Source of the DNA: Lentinus brumalis
Lineage: Eukaryota; Basidiomycota; Agaricomycetes; Polyporales; Polyporaceae
NCBI GenBank assembly: GCA_001792895.1
Contig: MARA01000012.1
Coordinates: forward strand, 1,178,001-1,242,000
Direction: 5' to 3'
Length of the DNA stretch: 64,000 nucleotides
Part shown: piece after piece, positions 1 to 12,731 of the stretch
Numbering within the stretch: the stretch's first letter is position 1
How the letters are laid out: each line of letters starts with the position of its first letter
Notes under the pieces: generated by a model
Databases searched by the model: none
What the model was told of the DNA's origin: nothing
Seen by the model: only the letters and a program-made list of their open reading frames with translations
Translations under genes and position numbers: made by a program

Positions 1-490
1 CAGTTGAACATAGGTTCTCCAGGGCATGGAAATGGATGTAGATCATACCTCGACTGTGGCCGGGCACGAAGAAGAACTTAGGCTCAGCCTCGTGCGATGA
101 CGCATGCCAATGGTGCTGTGGTAACCGGAGCTCGTATTCGTGGTATTGCGAGTACAGCGGTGGCGACCTTGCACCCGGCCATCTTGCAGATGACTGTTCC
201 TGACCAGCAGCGGGCGATTCCAAGATGACCTCGGTGCGGACATAGAGCATGCGTAAGAGAAGCGTGAAGGCCACGAAGCCTGTCAACCCGAAGACGAGGT
301 ACCTCCTGGCGACGAAGCGGAGGAACATGAGGGCGTTTTCGGGATTCTGTGGATAGCCATTGCCGTTCTTGACGTTCATGGGCAGGACTGCCATGGCGAG
401 GACGAGGGCAACGACGGGGAGGGGGGCAAGCGCGGCGACTGCGGCGAGTACGGCGACATTGTCACTTCTTGATGCAGCTGGTCTGACAGC
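1..490 (-). CDS. partial membrane protein, C-terminal side cut by window edge
   Basis: An open frame on the minus strand runs from a possible splice acceptor (CTCAG at 491) to the window edge without a stop. It encodes two hydrophobic helices, one rich in Ala/Val/Leu (around VLAAVAALAPLPVVALVL) and one reading YLVFGLTGFVAFTLLLRML, separated by a short polar loop. A hydrophilic tail with many His, Tyr, Ser and Pro residues follows. Third codon positions are mostly G or C, as in the surer genes of the window. This looks like the last part of a multi-pass membrane protein with a cytosolic tail. I do not recognise the family, the first exons were not found upstream, and the tail could contain one more intron (GTATGA near 46). 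Confidence 0.4.
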
Positions 491-3400
491 CTGAGACCGG
501 GGTGGACTTACAGTTACCTGAGTTAGTGTCAGACGCCGTATGGGCGTCGGAAGCTGTGTTCCCATATGTTCCCATCAATTCAGATCAAGAGGCGCCGCTG
601 ATCCGTCTTCGGCAACTCACGGCGACTGCACTCGACGCGCTGAGCTTGCAATTCATCGTCGCAGCATTAAAGACAGCAGCTTCGCTCAGATAATACCACC
701 TTCGGACCATCGAGTCTCTAAATCATCGCCTAACTGAAGCACCCGGCCTCGGAATAGGACGCGGTCTGTTCTGCAAGTCGATGACAAGGCTCAGCGGCAC
801 TGCATCATACGACGCCGAATAGACCTACACAGGGAGAGACCCCAATGTGCCGTTTGCTGAAGTTCACCGTGGTCACCGTCGGGTCATGGGGAACTTCCCC
901 AGCGACTGCGCTGCGTGTTTCCTCGGGGTATCCGCGTCATTTCACGAGACGCATGTCCGCAGATGTGGGATCGACGCGCTCTACAGGGTCATTGGACCAA
1001 ACGTAGCGTTCCGCGCGGTAGCCGTACCCCTGACAAATCTCAATAGGATCAAATCATCCCTGGCGAAGCTGGCGCGGCGACTGTGGTTAAACAGGAACTG
1101 GGCTCTCCTTATGCGTCCGTGGAGCTACAGCTTCCGAGAAGCACCCTGTCAGAGGAACGTGTCTTTCTCGTGTTGGTCACGCAGGGCGTGACCGGTGCCA
1201 TAGATCGTCAGCGTATATTGCACTCTCCGACAGCCCTTCACTCAGTTAATCATAACCACCATGAGCAACTAGTTATGAGCTACACCGTGACTCCCGCCAC
1301 AGCGGCGTCATGTCTGAAATTGACTTCAGCACCGCATTTTGCTGTATCACCGATACATTGCACACCCAGTGCTACTCAAGCTGGCAGTGCTTTCCAATGT
1401 TCGTGAGTCGATTCACTATCCATGCTGTCGCAAGTCTGTTCCGCCACAACGCTGTTCGGAGTCGCCCCAAGCTCAGAAGATGAAAATGTTGTGGGGCAGT
1501 CGCTGGCAGTTGCCACTCCGTCCGGAGCAAGACAATCGCTGTTGAAGCATTGTGCCTTGAACGAGGGCGCTGCTGACATAAGTGTGCATTTGCTGCACCG
1601 TTCATCACGCGAAGACTCGGTAATGAGAGAACCTCACTTTTAGGCCCCGTTTGTTATCCGCCAAACTTCCCTCACAAACCGACTCCACTCCCATCACGAG
1701 AAGGATCCGGCCAATGGCAGGCAATGCATCTCTAAATCTAGTCTTAACCCGGTTGCTGAACGCACTCTGTCTTGGAAAGGACATCTGACAAGGCTTGTCT
1801 ACGTGCTTGCTTAGCTGAAGTATTTAGAAACCTCCTTGTCATGATCCCCTTGATAACGGAAGTGTATGAGACGCCGACACATTTACTATGTATATCTGCA
1901 CACATACCGCTCATGACATGGCAAGTTACGCGGCTCGGATCTCGGGCGTGACCAGACGTCGGGTGAGCTTGAATCACAGCAAGGTAATATAGTCGTTGTA
2001 TTTGCCGCGGGAGATAGATAGACACATAACGTGAGGCTGCAGTTGCATGGCAATGTGCGGACGAGATGAAGCACTCCTTAAATGCCTCACAGCCCCAAAT
2101 GTGCACACTAGAGAAGAACACGACGGAGCCTTTAAGAGCGAACGGGTCCCTTACTCAATTATGAGGCGTTCGTCATTGTGCCGGGATCTAAGAAGTCCAG
2201 AGAACCCGACGGATGTTGGTTCGTGGGCTGGGAAATTTACCACATGTCGGCGTTCGGGCCCCCTCCACCAGGCAGCTGAGTCGAGAGCAATGTATGATTG
2301 AACAACATCCCAGCACGTCAGCGCGAGTCTCGGCGTATTCGAAGGCACATAAATGAGGTCCCCACATACCTGCATGAGCGTGAACTGCATGACAACGTCC
2401 TCAGCGTCACCATCCCTAAGACATGTTACGGAAGCGTTGTGGCCGAAGTGCTCTGGATAGCTGCCCCGGATCGGCCAGGAGCCACCTATGCAAGGCGAGA
2501 TGCCCGGAATACACGAGTCCACGAGGCGACCGCTCTGTCCGGGACGCCTCAATCAGGGGAGATCAGCGACCCGTCAGTGCCCACGTCGCTGATCGCGACG
2601 AGCGCAGAGAGCACGTTCACCCAGCCCTCCGCCCCAGGTCGGGCTTCGGCGGTGGAGTAGCAGCGTTCAAGGGTGTTCCCCATCCCCCACACCTCAGAAA
2701 TTCGGCATTCGGCAACAGAAGGCCCCTCTCTCGCCGAATGCGGCGCAGTCCCACAGAAAACTACCAGCAAGGCGCCGGAAGTCATCGGACGGATTTGGCG
2801 GTGGGAAGAAGTGGTGGATGTACGGATGAGCGAGATGCCCTACGATAGCGACACATGAGCATTCTGTCCAACCAGTCGTGATCACGGATGACTTGCTTAC
2901 CACATACGTCGCGGCGGCATATCTTTGCACTCTCCGATGTGTTCGACAGTCCTCGGGTTGGTGACAGAACTAACTCAAGCTCACGTCCACATACCCGGTG
3001 GTTGCATCGGTCGCGGTGGACACTTGCTGCCCGACCGCATGGTCTGCCGAACCTAGCATGACGATGTATCACTGAGAAGCCATGTTCCCAGGGCTGGAGC
3101 CCGAAGGCTGTAATGCTGACAAGCATGCATCAGACGGTACACCGGCACAAGTGTCACGCATTTCTTACACGGAAGAACTGCTATAGGACGAAGGATTGCG
3201 CGGGTGAACCCTCGTCAACTTCGTCGGCATTTGCACGCGGAGTGCTCACCTTCGTTGAGTCGGCCGGTATGTGCATATGTGGACCCTTTGGCGAGTGCGG
3301 ACCACCATTTCCCCACCCTCTTTCGAGCCGTGCTTCTCTGGGCATGTAGAAGCCTACATCGCAAGCCTCGCGAGGCTGACAGAAGACGACCGCATGAAGC

Positions 3401-3654
3401 TTCGTGAGGAGCACGCCGACCTCCCGATACCGCGGACATTTGCGACATGTGCTGTTCCCCGATACAATCACACAGGGTGCTGCGATGTTAAGTGAATGCA
3501 ACATGATGGCAAAGGCCTGCGATGACGCACTCCCTGGCGATGCCGACTGGCTTACTGCTGCTCCCTGTATAAAGCGTGTTCGAGAGGGCGATGTCAGCAC
3601 AACCGAGCGAACCCCTCTCTCCTCGACCGAGGTCTCCTCTCCATCCTCTGCACA
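491..3654. other. about 3.2 kb without a supportable gene
   Basis: Open frames occur on both strands, but none shows a recognisable domain, steady codon bias or a coherent chain of splice sites. No terminal repeats, target duplications or retroelement motifs were seen. The last 100 bases are the promoter of the DUF6593 gene. Decayed mobile DNA is possible but not shown. Confidence 0.5.
3568..3573 (+). promoter_or_regulatory. TATA box of the DUF6593 gene
   Basis: TATAAA lies 82 bases before the ATG, and a C/T-rich stretch precedes the start codon, a common fungal core promoter layout. Confidence 0.6.
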
Positions 3655-4370
3655 ATGGCCCACAACAACAACGTGAACGAACTGTTCTTCACTGGCCAGG
3701 GAGATCCTCGCCACAAGTGCGTGGCCATCGGATACCATAACAACGCCCCGGTCGTCTACAAATTCGACACCGTCGACCTACCTCAAGGTACTCGTACGAC
3801 GGTACGTGTAGTCCGTCCAATTCCGGACCGAGAACTGACTGATTGGGCCCACCAGGTCACCTTCAACGAACACATCGAGGTCGCGTTTCTCGATTGGGCT
3901 GTGGGCGTCCACCTCGGGTCCGTCCTCAGGGACACGGACAGGACTCCGATGGCAGACTTCGTCTCCCACGGCACTACGAACACGTCAGTGCCTTTACGAA
4001 TTAGACAGCCCGATACATTGTCGGACTTACTTTGATTTGTGACAGCGCCCGACAGTTTCGGAGCAGCACAGATGGCAATGAACTCTTTGAATGGCGCCGA
4101 CTCGGGAACCGACAACCTTACGCTTATGAGGTGCGCAAAATTGGGACATGCCCGACACCGGGTGCCTGACACTGACGAGTTTCGAAGCTCATGTCACTCA
4201 GCTCGGAGACAACGGCGAGGATTGCCACCTATGATCCGACGCCGAGGGAGGTGCCCAAGGTGGGACGTGCCTATGCATACCTGAAGTACACGTTCCAGGA
4301 GGAACCTCTCTTGCGCGACGCCCTCGTGGCACTCTGTTTGAACAGATGGATAGACTGGCGCGGGATGTGA
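3655..4370 (+). CDS. DUF6593 family protein
   Basis: A small basidiomycete-specific protein of unknown function, about 191 residues. Three exons fit: 3655-3983, 4046-4130 and about 4209-4370; the coding sum (576 nt) is in frame. The N-terminal half has the family look: VYKFDT, then a TRTTVRVVRP strand and a predicted beta hairpin around HIEVAFLDW. The middle has FEWRR followed by Y-x-Y-E, and the end has ARIATYDP and a closing RWIDWRGM helix. The donor GTGCGC after exon 2 and the acceptor of exon 3 are chosen by phase, so that junction is less certain. An internal in-frame GTACGT (3802) could be an optional intron, but the retained version fits the family better. Multi-copy families of this kind are common in Agaricomycetes, so a close paralogue elsewhere is expected. 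Confidence 0.75.
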
Positions 4371-4596
4371 GCACGACGAGACGTACACGGGTATGACAGA
4401 TATGGACCGACCACAGATGTATTAGCGAGCATAGGGATGGAGGCTGGATCTCCGCAGTATAACAGTGAGTGCGATAACGTGGGATGAGTGCGACAAATAT
4501 AAACACGAGCCCGAAAGATGACTGGTACCCGATAGGAAAGTATAAATCACAGCAAAGATCGTCCAGAAAGCAAAACGAGTGTGAGCAAGGGAATGA

Positions 4597-7500
4597 TCAA
4601 CTGGCCCCCATGGACCCGAGCATGTGCTCCAGCCTCTCCTCCACTGTCCAGCTCATGTCGCCCTGAGAGCCGATAGATGACGACACGGAGTGTCCCGTGG
4701 CGCGAGTACTGACGGCAGCGCCGGTAGCACCTGGCATGATGTTGAAGGACCCAGCATCCATGCCCCGTGAGAGGTTCTCTATGAGGCGGCCTATTTGTTG
4801 AGATGAGCTGAAGAAGACCTAGGGACCGCTCAGTCAGCACCGTTCCCTTCTCAGGCACACGACACGGTACAAACCTTCGTCTCTGGCCGTGCAGAGCCCT
4901 TCGATTGCTGCAGGGATTTCTTCCGCGACAAGAAGGAGTTGACGCTGCCCTTCGACGACTTGCGCTCGTGTTCCTTGAAGAACAGCTTCACGTTGCTGTC
5001 GTCCTTGACCGAGTACTCGGAGTAGAAACTCGCGCGGTCACCATAGAAGGACTCCCCGTCATCGTCCCGAAGACCGTTGACGATCGACCTAAAGAGCTGT
5101 GTGAGACCCCGACCACATATCATTTACGAAGCGCAGCTGAGACTTACCAGATCGTCTCTCCATTGGCCAGCTCGATCACCTCAAGCGCCTGACCCGCTTC
5201 GGGGACTGCGTCGTGAGGCGACGGTGAATCCGCACTGAGGGGCGGCCCTCTGTTGTCACCGGAATACATGTCGTACCTGACGATCAGGGCGGATGGATGG
5301 TCAGCTAAACTTGACACAGGAGCGATTGTGTATGTCAACTCACAGAGAATCATACGCAGAGTTGGACTTCTCCACCGCATTCGGTACACCGAGCATGTTC
5401 TCATTCTGCACGGCCAATGCTTGTGGCAACTGCGGCACAGGGGGGGAAGCATCGGTTGAGAAGCGTCGGCCTCCAGCAGCACGATGCGGAGGTGGAGGAG
5501 TGGGCACCCGATCGTGCACGGATCGGTTCGAGCTAATTGAGGCACGCCGACGGGACACAGACGACTGCTTCCGAACAAGAGCGCTCAGGTCCATAGTTGA
5601 TATCCTCGAATCTGAAGGGAAGATGATCGTCCGCCGCACAATCGCACTTGGCGTAGCCTGCTGCTGCTGCTGGGGTGACTGGGCTTGCTGCTGACGAGGG
5701 CGCTGGGGCGTGTCAAAGCTTTTGCGCGTGGGCGACTTCAGCTCCGCAGACGGCCTCGGGGAATAGCCATCGACACTCGGCCGACCTTCCGACATAGGCG
5801 ATCGGATGCTCTCTGGCGTGGCCCGTCCCCGGATCACAGGGACTTGGCTCTTGCGACTGTCGTTGGGAGAGGTCGCTCTCGTAAGCTTCGTCCACGCCGT
5901 AGATCGCGAAGACGTGGAGGGTGAGCGCGCAAGGAGGTCGTTTAGGGCAGCCTGGTCCAACCCTAGATTCGTGGCGGCATCGAACAGCTGCTTGAGCGCA
6001 TCCTCGTCGGCGCGGGGTTGGGATGCTGCTCGCGCGTGCGAATCTGGCGGTCTGGGAGTAGGCGACTGGGGAGGATGTATGGGGCTCGTACTCCTGAAGA
6101 ACGTTTGGAGAGCCGGGGCAGAGTGGGGTACGGGTCCGTACGTTTGATCGGGTGAGGAACCAGAAGATGTCGTCGACAGCGCAGACACAGCAGAATTGGA
6201 AGCAGAAGGACCATGCCGTGAGGGAACAGCGATGAACGGTGACGCAAGAGCCTCAGGAGCGGCAGCGCGCTGCTTGCGGAAGCGCGCCATGAAGCCCTTC
6301 AGTCCTGGGGTAGCAGAGGCAGGAGGGCTCGGGAGTGGTGCAGGAGCCTTGATTCGCGGAGGCTCGCCAGCGCCTGCCGAGGTCACAATGGAGATGGGTT
6401 CCGTGCGAAGCGCGAGGCTCGGCGAGCTGCCAGCTGGATGATGGGTATCTTGTGGACCCCTCAAATCCAAAGGATACGGCGTGACCTCCTCCCCATTCGG
6501 AGGAGCATGCTTGGGCCGGATTGTCCCCCGCAGCTTCTTGAACCGCGAGCCGATCTTGCTGGAGCCCTGCTGAGACGCAGGTGTAGGGGTCGTAGTGGGC
6601 GACCGCAATGGGATTGCGTCGACGCTGGTAGATGCAGACACCAGTGTAGGCGCAGAGATCTTGTTCGGGCTGATGCGCTTGCGCGGGTGAGTCCCCGAAC
6701 CCTCGTTCATCTTCGGAATAGACGGCGACTTGCGGAGAGCTAAAGTCGCCGCCTCCGCCCTCCGCTGAACCTCAAATGCGAGCTCGGTAGGGTTCATGTT
6801 TGACGTAGGAGAGAGGGGGACAAGAATCCGCTGGGGCTCATCGGCATCGGGACGGCAGGGGGAGTGATCGGAGACATGGGTTGTTTAGCGTGGCGCAGGG
6901 AGTCTGAACGTTTCGGAGTCTGTAGCGGCCTGGTTTGAGAGAGAGTAAGATCAATGGGCTCGTCGTCATCAAATTCCAACGCGAAGTCAGACATAATGGA
7001 GATCTGTGGAGGCTCAGATGCACTCGCGTCCAGCTCTTCCGAACCGAAGAGTGCGTCCGCCAGCGCCCTGTTCCGTCGCATCGGGCTGGACTGCTCAACG
7101 TCAGTGGGAGCAGGCACAGACAAGGTAGGTTCCTCCGGGGGTAGCAACTGTAGCGCTCGGGTCCTGGGCGACTCGATGCTGTCTACGACGGCGTTCAGCA
7201 GTGCATTGGCCTTGGCAACTTGCTCGCTCGTAGCTGCACGCGATGAAGCAGCCGAAGTTTGAGCTTGCGCTTGCGTTTGTGGCTGAGGAGTGGAATTGAC
7301 AGCCTATCAGATCAGCATTAGCGTCCGAAGCAAGGCGGCCAACAAAGAGTACGATGCGTACCCGGCTCTCGCCCGTAAATGAGTAATTTGACTGCGACGT
7401 CGACGGCCTCCGCTTGCGTATCGAACCCGCACGACGGTTCTCAGGTGTCGCCGCCTTCGTCAACGCAACGCCCACAAGCTTGTCCTGAATCGCAACAAAG

Positions 7501-9758
7501 TCGCCCTTCGTCAGCCCGATCTCCCTGCGCACCGCGTCCTCGGTCTCTGTCGCGTCATACGGCGATGTCCCAGCAGTTGACGGGCCAGACTTGTCGGATA
7601 TGTCGTGCCACGGCACGCTGTCCGGGTCGAGGTTGCTGAAGAACCCATACAGCCGGTCCTTCGTGTGGTCCTCGTCCCACGTGTGGTAGCTCGACCCCGC
7701 CGATTCGAGAGACGAGCGCGACGAGTTCGCGATGGGCGAGAATAGGAGCGCGTTCGGCGGCGTGAAGGAGAACGTGTTCGAGTTGTGATGCTGTTGCTGC
7801 TGCTGCGTCTGCTTGGACGCCCGCCGACTTGCGATGCGCCCTTCGTCATTGGCGTTGACGCCACCCGTATCAGTGGACGCCGGCGACGTCGGCGAGCGCG
7901 TGCCGTTGTGAGTTGGGGTGGGTGAACGGAATAGGTTGGTGGTTTGAATGGGCGAGCCGAGCTCGATACCAGACATCGCGGAGGGCGGGCGGTACTCGGA
8001 CATGACGGAACCGCCAGCGTCGACGGACGGCGAGTCTGGGAGTGCGGGCGACCTGATTGACCGGCTCGTGGACTTGGACCGCTCGAGAGCGTCGGCGTAA
8101 GGGTCGTTGATGCTTGTCGTACTGCCACTCCGGCTGTGCGTCACTACACTGCCGTTCCGGCCATGTGCCTTCTGCGGGGTACCGTCCGGGCTACTAGGCA
8201 TGTTCCACGTCACATTCGACGGCGTAGAGGGGCGGGAGGAGGGATTTGTGAGTGGCTGATATGCGGGGCCAGAGAGAGGAGAGATGGGGCGTCGTCGTCC
8301 TTGGACAGGTGATTCCGCGGTTTCCGAGGTCGGCGAAGACGCTTTGTTTCCGTTCCTTTGGCGCTCTTCGGGTGTATAGCGGCCATTCATGGAACGGTTG
8401 AAGAAAAGGGGAGGGGTTGAGGCGGCGGGTGATATTGGTCGGTTAGTTTGGTAAGAAGAGGACGCACTCGAGTTGCTTCGGTACATGCTGGACGTGATTT
8501 GGGATATCAAAGGGGTGCCTTGGGTATTTATGCCGGGGAGACGAGGCGAAGTCGCACGCGGCGTAGCGGACGGTGTGAGATCCTCCGCGTCGAACGAGGT
8601 CTCCCGAGGCGTCATCGGACGTGGCATCCCTGGGATGTAACCAGGTAGACGAGGGGTCGGGGACGTTGTGCGGGAAGCGGGATGAGGGGAATATCGCTGG
8701 CTTTCATCGCTCACTACAGGGTCGTCAGAAGACAGCGCGGTGCCTGGCTCGTAGTCGCTCGCAGAGGTGGCAGGCGAGGAAGAGTCGAGCTCGACCTTGA
8801 GGTCCAGGTGGTCGTTCAGAAGATGCATGAGGTCATCTCGAGGAGTACTCACCGCAGAGTTTATGCCTGATAGCGAGCCATTCATCAAGCTGGGGGGAAC
8901 GTGTGCGACGGGCGACCGCTCCATGACAATCTCATCGTCTCCTTCTTCCTCCAACTCCCTAATCGCCTGGTCAAGAGCGATGGACGCCCTCCGCACCCCT
9001 TCTGCTGACAACATCTTGGACAGCCTCTTGTTCAATGAACTGGAGTATTCCGAATGCTGGTCTCCAATAATAGACCGTGAACTTCGGTCCTTGGAGAGCA
9101 TACTCGCGTTCCCCGGACTGGATGGTGCAGATCCCGAGAACGTGTACGTGCTGCCCTCTGGTGTCGTCGGCCGTAGGCTCTGGGTGTCGGAGTACATGGA
9201 CATGCTATTCTCCTGCCTCGCGCTGCTCTCAACCGTGCTCATACTCGTGTTCGAGTCTGACTGCGCGATCGGGCCTGCACCACGGCCGCCACGGCGCGGG
9301 GTTGTGTTGCGCAGGAGGTAGGCCTGGTCGCGAAACTTCCCAGACCCGAACAGGTTGTTGCTCATCCGCCTGCTTGTCTGGGAGCCCTTCGTGGACGATA
9401 TGGAAGCGATGGAAGGGGCGCCGCGGAGGGAAGGACTCGTTATAGAGTCGGAAGAACGCACCGACTGTCGGATGGGGTCCGTATCATCGTCCTCCGCCTC
9501 AGCACCAGATGCCCGAGCCTCGCTCTCATCATACGCGCTTTGCTGCTGCTGCTGCTGCTTGCCTCGGGACCGACTCCTGGTATGGAATCTTCCAAGCGCC
9601 TCTAGGATCATATCCTCTTCCTCCTCTGTGACCAGGTGCTGGGAACCCCGCGCGCGCTGTTCTGCAAGCTTGTTCTTCAGCTCATCGAGCCCAATAGGCT
9701 CGCCGGACGAATTTCGAAGCACGCTGAAGCGTCGGGTGAGGCTATACCAACGAAACAT
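4597..9758 (-). CDS. conserved fungal Ser/Pro-rich protein, about 1,640 residues, function unknown
   Basis: Exons: 9758-7362, 7303-5344, 5276-5148, 5088-4875 and 4818-4597. The start is the ATG of MFRWYSLTRRF. The long middle is low complexity, dominated by Ser, Pro and Thr, with Gln runs (six near residue 70, others near residues 690 and 1,500) and many SP/TP sites. Only the two ends look folded: an N-terminal block ending in a Glu-rich helix (VTEEEEDMILEAL) and a C-terminal domain of about 200 residues containing ETIWSIVNGLRDDD, ESFYGDRASF, a basic SRKK stretch and VFFSSSQQIGRLIENLSR. The reading frame changes at a five-C run (6815-6819) with no usable intron; one extra C gives 1,641 codons exactly. 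I recognise it only as a conserved fungal protein; a phospho-regulated scaffold is an inference from composition. Confidence 0.8.
6815..6819 (-). other. frame break at C-run in the Ser/Pro-rich gene
   Basis: On the coding strand the frame that reads SPSGFLSP stops shortly after this C5 run, while the frame reading SPTSNMNPTELAF continues for hundreds of codons. Adding one C joins them, and no GT-AG intron in the area does so in phase. Confidence 0.75.
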
Positions 9759-11653
9759 CGGACGCGGCGTGAGCGGAAACAGAATCGCGGGAAGAAGAAG
9801 CGGGGACGCACCCTGGTAATATGAGCGACGTGCGGAAGTCGCTCGCTGGGGGCAAGGAGGGCAGGACGTCGTGCGTGTCTTGGCTGACGGAGACTGTAGC
9901 TTCAATGTCCAGGGGCCGCCTTGCGTCTGATCGTTTGCTGGGAGGGCGCAAAACACGAGTGGGTGAGCGATGGAGATAGGATGGAGAAGGTGTCAGAGCT
10001 GTGGTCTGAGGAAGGGCGGGGACATGCTTACCGGAAGCGATGCATGGCAATTGTCTACGAAAGAGGGTCCCTCAATTCGATAGCCTCGTTGCGAACACGT
10101 TGGGTGGGCGTGACTCGGGAAAACCGCGATCTGACGTTTCGCGTATTCACTGCGGGGATGACGGGCGGGGTGAGTGAGCGTGGGCCAAGGAGATATCGGA
10201 AAGGACAAGCAGGGCGCGAGAAGTATAGAGCGAATGGATCAGATTGTCAGAAGATGCGAGCTGAAAGATGGACTAGTGCTGGCCGTAGCAGAGACTATCG
10301 AGGGTGGGGGAAAGAGCGAGCAACGTGTAGGACACGAGTCGGAGGTGCGCAGCCTAATCCAGACGTCCTTCTTCCCTGCCGGCCTTGATGGACGCCTTGA
10401 ACTTGCCGCAACAAGAGTAAAACTACCGGGCGTTGTGTAACAAGCACAGAAGAACACGAGATGTGGGCGAGAGAGAGTACAAGACGAGCGCAGACCTGCA
10501 CTTTCTGGCAGCGTCAGGCACTCGGTCTCGCCCTTTTCGCCTAGCGCTAAACGCCTCAGATGTCAACGGTTCCGGGGTCCTGGTCCGCGCCATCCCAGCT
10601 CGACAGGAACCATCCCGTCTCCTTGTTCTATCACCAGTCTTTGACAGTTCACCACTGCGAGTAGCCTCGCCATCTGCATTGTAGGCGAGCTTCAGGCTCA
10701 ATTGCCTCTGAATCCTGGCCAGCCGGTAACCAGGACCAGATTTTGCGGGGTCCCACAAGGTACGATCTTCGATCGGCCGTAGTACATACATATATGGAAA
10801 CTGTAGTGGTTCACAAACCACCCCCGGACTCTGACTGGCCCCAATCGCTCCCGGCCGGTACGATGTCACATCAGATGGCAAAATCAATTCTCAACCTCTA
10901 CTTATGAGCTTCACAAATGCCTACTACGTAGGGCCAGAGCGAGTGGCGCCTCGCTGTTCACGCAAGGCGCATGATCTCGGGCGTACACAAGTAAGGACTA
11001 GTGTTCAGTCATCGAGAACACCTCGCTTGGACATGAATATCCGCCGCTCCGATAGAGGATCCGTCATGGACTCGGCCCAAGGATATAAGTATGTCCTTCT
11101 GGACATGCGACACCTCGCCTTGACTGCTTCGTACACATTACCTCACACCTCCCCGGACCGCGTCCGCCTGGTTGGCAGCAGTCTTCTGTCTGCGTCTCCC
11201 GAGGCAGCGTGACAGTGGCCTGGGCTCAACGCTGAGTCCAGACTTCGATGCATAAGCTCGAATCACGTCTAGCGGGCCACCGACTGAGTGGCGACGAGTG
11301 CAATGTGCACACTCTACTTCGTATCCTCTGCACAAGCCCAGATTACACGTACATATCGGTCGTGTCCACGACGTCCCCGAGAGGCTTCCCGGCACATCAT
11401 GTGGTTTAGTCCATCGAGCAATAACCCCAGGGCGTGCATAGGGCGGGTCTGCGAAGCGAGATGAGGTGGAACCTTGGGCTCGGAGACTCCCACTAGCGTC
11501 TGTTTGATGGCGCTCCACGGACATACACACCGAGCTTACCCCTCGTCCATTATCGAAGCGAGTCGCAGGAGAGACACTGGAATCTTGGATATGCATACTG
11601 TACAATGATCCCGCAACGATACAAGAAGCTTTGCTTCGCGTCCAAACCGCATT
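9759..11653. other. 1.9 kb intergenic region
   Basis: This lies upstream of the Ser/Pro-rich gene and downstream of the E2 gene. The first 200 bases may hold 5' leader sequence of the Ser/Pro-rich gene, because the frame stays open upstream of its ATG and contains a CAG acceptor. Otherwise I see no coding signal, repeat or RNA gene. Confidence 0.5.
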
Positions 11654-12670
11654 TCACTGCTGCGCGTACCTGACACAAACGGTCAAAAGTCGTAAGTGCG
11701 ACCTCCCGATACTGACCAGTAGAGTACGTACTTCTTGGTCCATTCCTTGGCCGTGGCGAGGAACTTCGCTTCGTCGTTCTTCATCAGCTGCTCGGAGTTG
11801 TGAACAACAACTCATCATCATCGTTCGTTAAGTACCGCTTACCGCCGCAATGTCTGGCTCAAAGGGATCGTCGGGGCTGGGGTTGTTCAGCTTCTCCTGA
11901 ATCGTGGACAGGACTGCACGCGTTTCAACAATCTACTCCTCACAGGTCACACGTCGCGACCTGAGGACTTCACTTACCGGATGACAGGGTCACGGTGGGT
12001 TTCCACTGCAACAGCATGTCAGTCCCATAGCCATATGTGTTCGACACGGATGGCGGAGTTGACGCGACGGCAACGTGGGGCACATGAGTCACTCACTTGA
12101 TCACGTAGAACAGGTACACAGATGTGGCCCTCCTCGTTGATTCCGGGGTGGTAGATCTTGGTTGTAAAAGTGACCTAATAGCAAGTTGAGGACAGTGCAT
12201 GCAGCACTCCGGGGAGGCGCGACCCGTAGCGCACGGGGAAGAATAGACATACCGATGGCGGCTTGAAGGGGAAGTTCTCCGGCAGCGTGAGGGTGAAGTG
12301 GAACGTTCCGCCCTTGTAAGGGCTGTTTGACTGCACAAGTACCTGCGCCTTAGCAGACACCCGCCACCGGTTCTGGGATGACTTACTGCTGCCTTGATCG
12401 CGCACTTCCACTGGAACAGGTTATCCTCCAGAGGTTCGATGGTCACGCCCTGATCCCTCGTCAGATCTGTACCAGCATAAGTCACATATGTCTCACATCG
12501 AGGGGGTTGTTGTTGATATCCTTCAACTCCTACACCAGCATGACCGTGTCAGTACTGTGGCTGAGGATACCACGATGGGCTGCCTAGCGATACCTTCTGG
12601 ATACGACTGCAAGACGTTCAGCGCGCAGTTTGCTCGACGACTTGATTTGCACGTACCGCAAGGCAGTCAT
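11654..12670 (-). CDS. ubiquitin-conjugating enzyme E2, UbcH7/UBE2L3-like
   Basis: A 149-residue E2 that would carry ubiquitin on a cysteine and pass it to an E3 ligase. The model needs ten exons: 12670-12657, 12606-12594, 12529-12497, 12449-12387, 12330-12253, 12174-12097, 12005-11978, 11913-11843, 11787-11732 and 11669-11654. They sum to exactly 150 codons. The protein begins MTALRRIQKELKDI, has the core YKGGTFHFTLTLPENFPFKPP, and carries the catalytic Cys at residue 86 in GHICVPVLRDQW, the same position as in human UbcH7. It ends AKEWTKKYAQQ. The HPG (rather than HPN) loop and the VPV after the Cys fit the UbcH7 side of the family better than Ubc4. Exons of 13, 14, 16 and 28 nt make this easy to mis-annotate. 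A MITE lies 54 bases before the start codon. Confidence 0.93.
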
Positions 12671-12723
12671 TTCTGGGAAACAAACACGAGATACGTGATC
12701 AGGAGGAGTGCAGCGAGTGGCGG

Positions 12724-12731
12724 AGTGAGAC
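12724..12731. repeat. left target-site duplication of the MITE
   Basis: AGTGAGAC directly abuts the left end of the element and is repeated exactly at 13238-13245. Confidence 0.88.

Noticed and set aside
3181..3738. 185-codon minus-strand frame
   Set aside because: It overlaps the start of the better supported DUF6593 gene on the other strand and shows no domain or codon bias.
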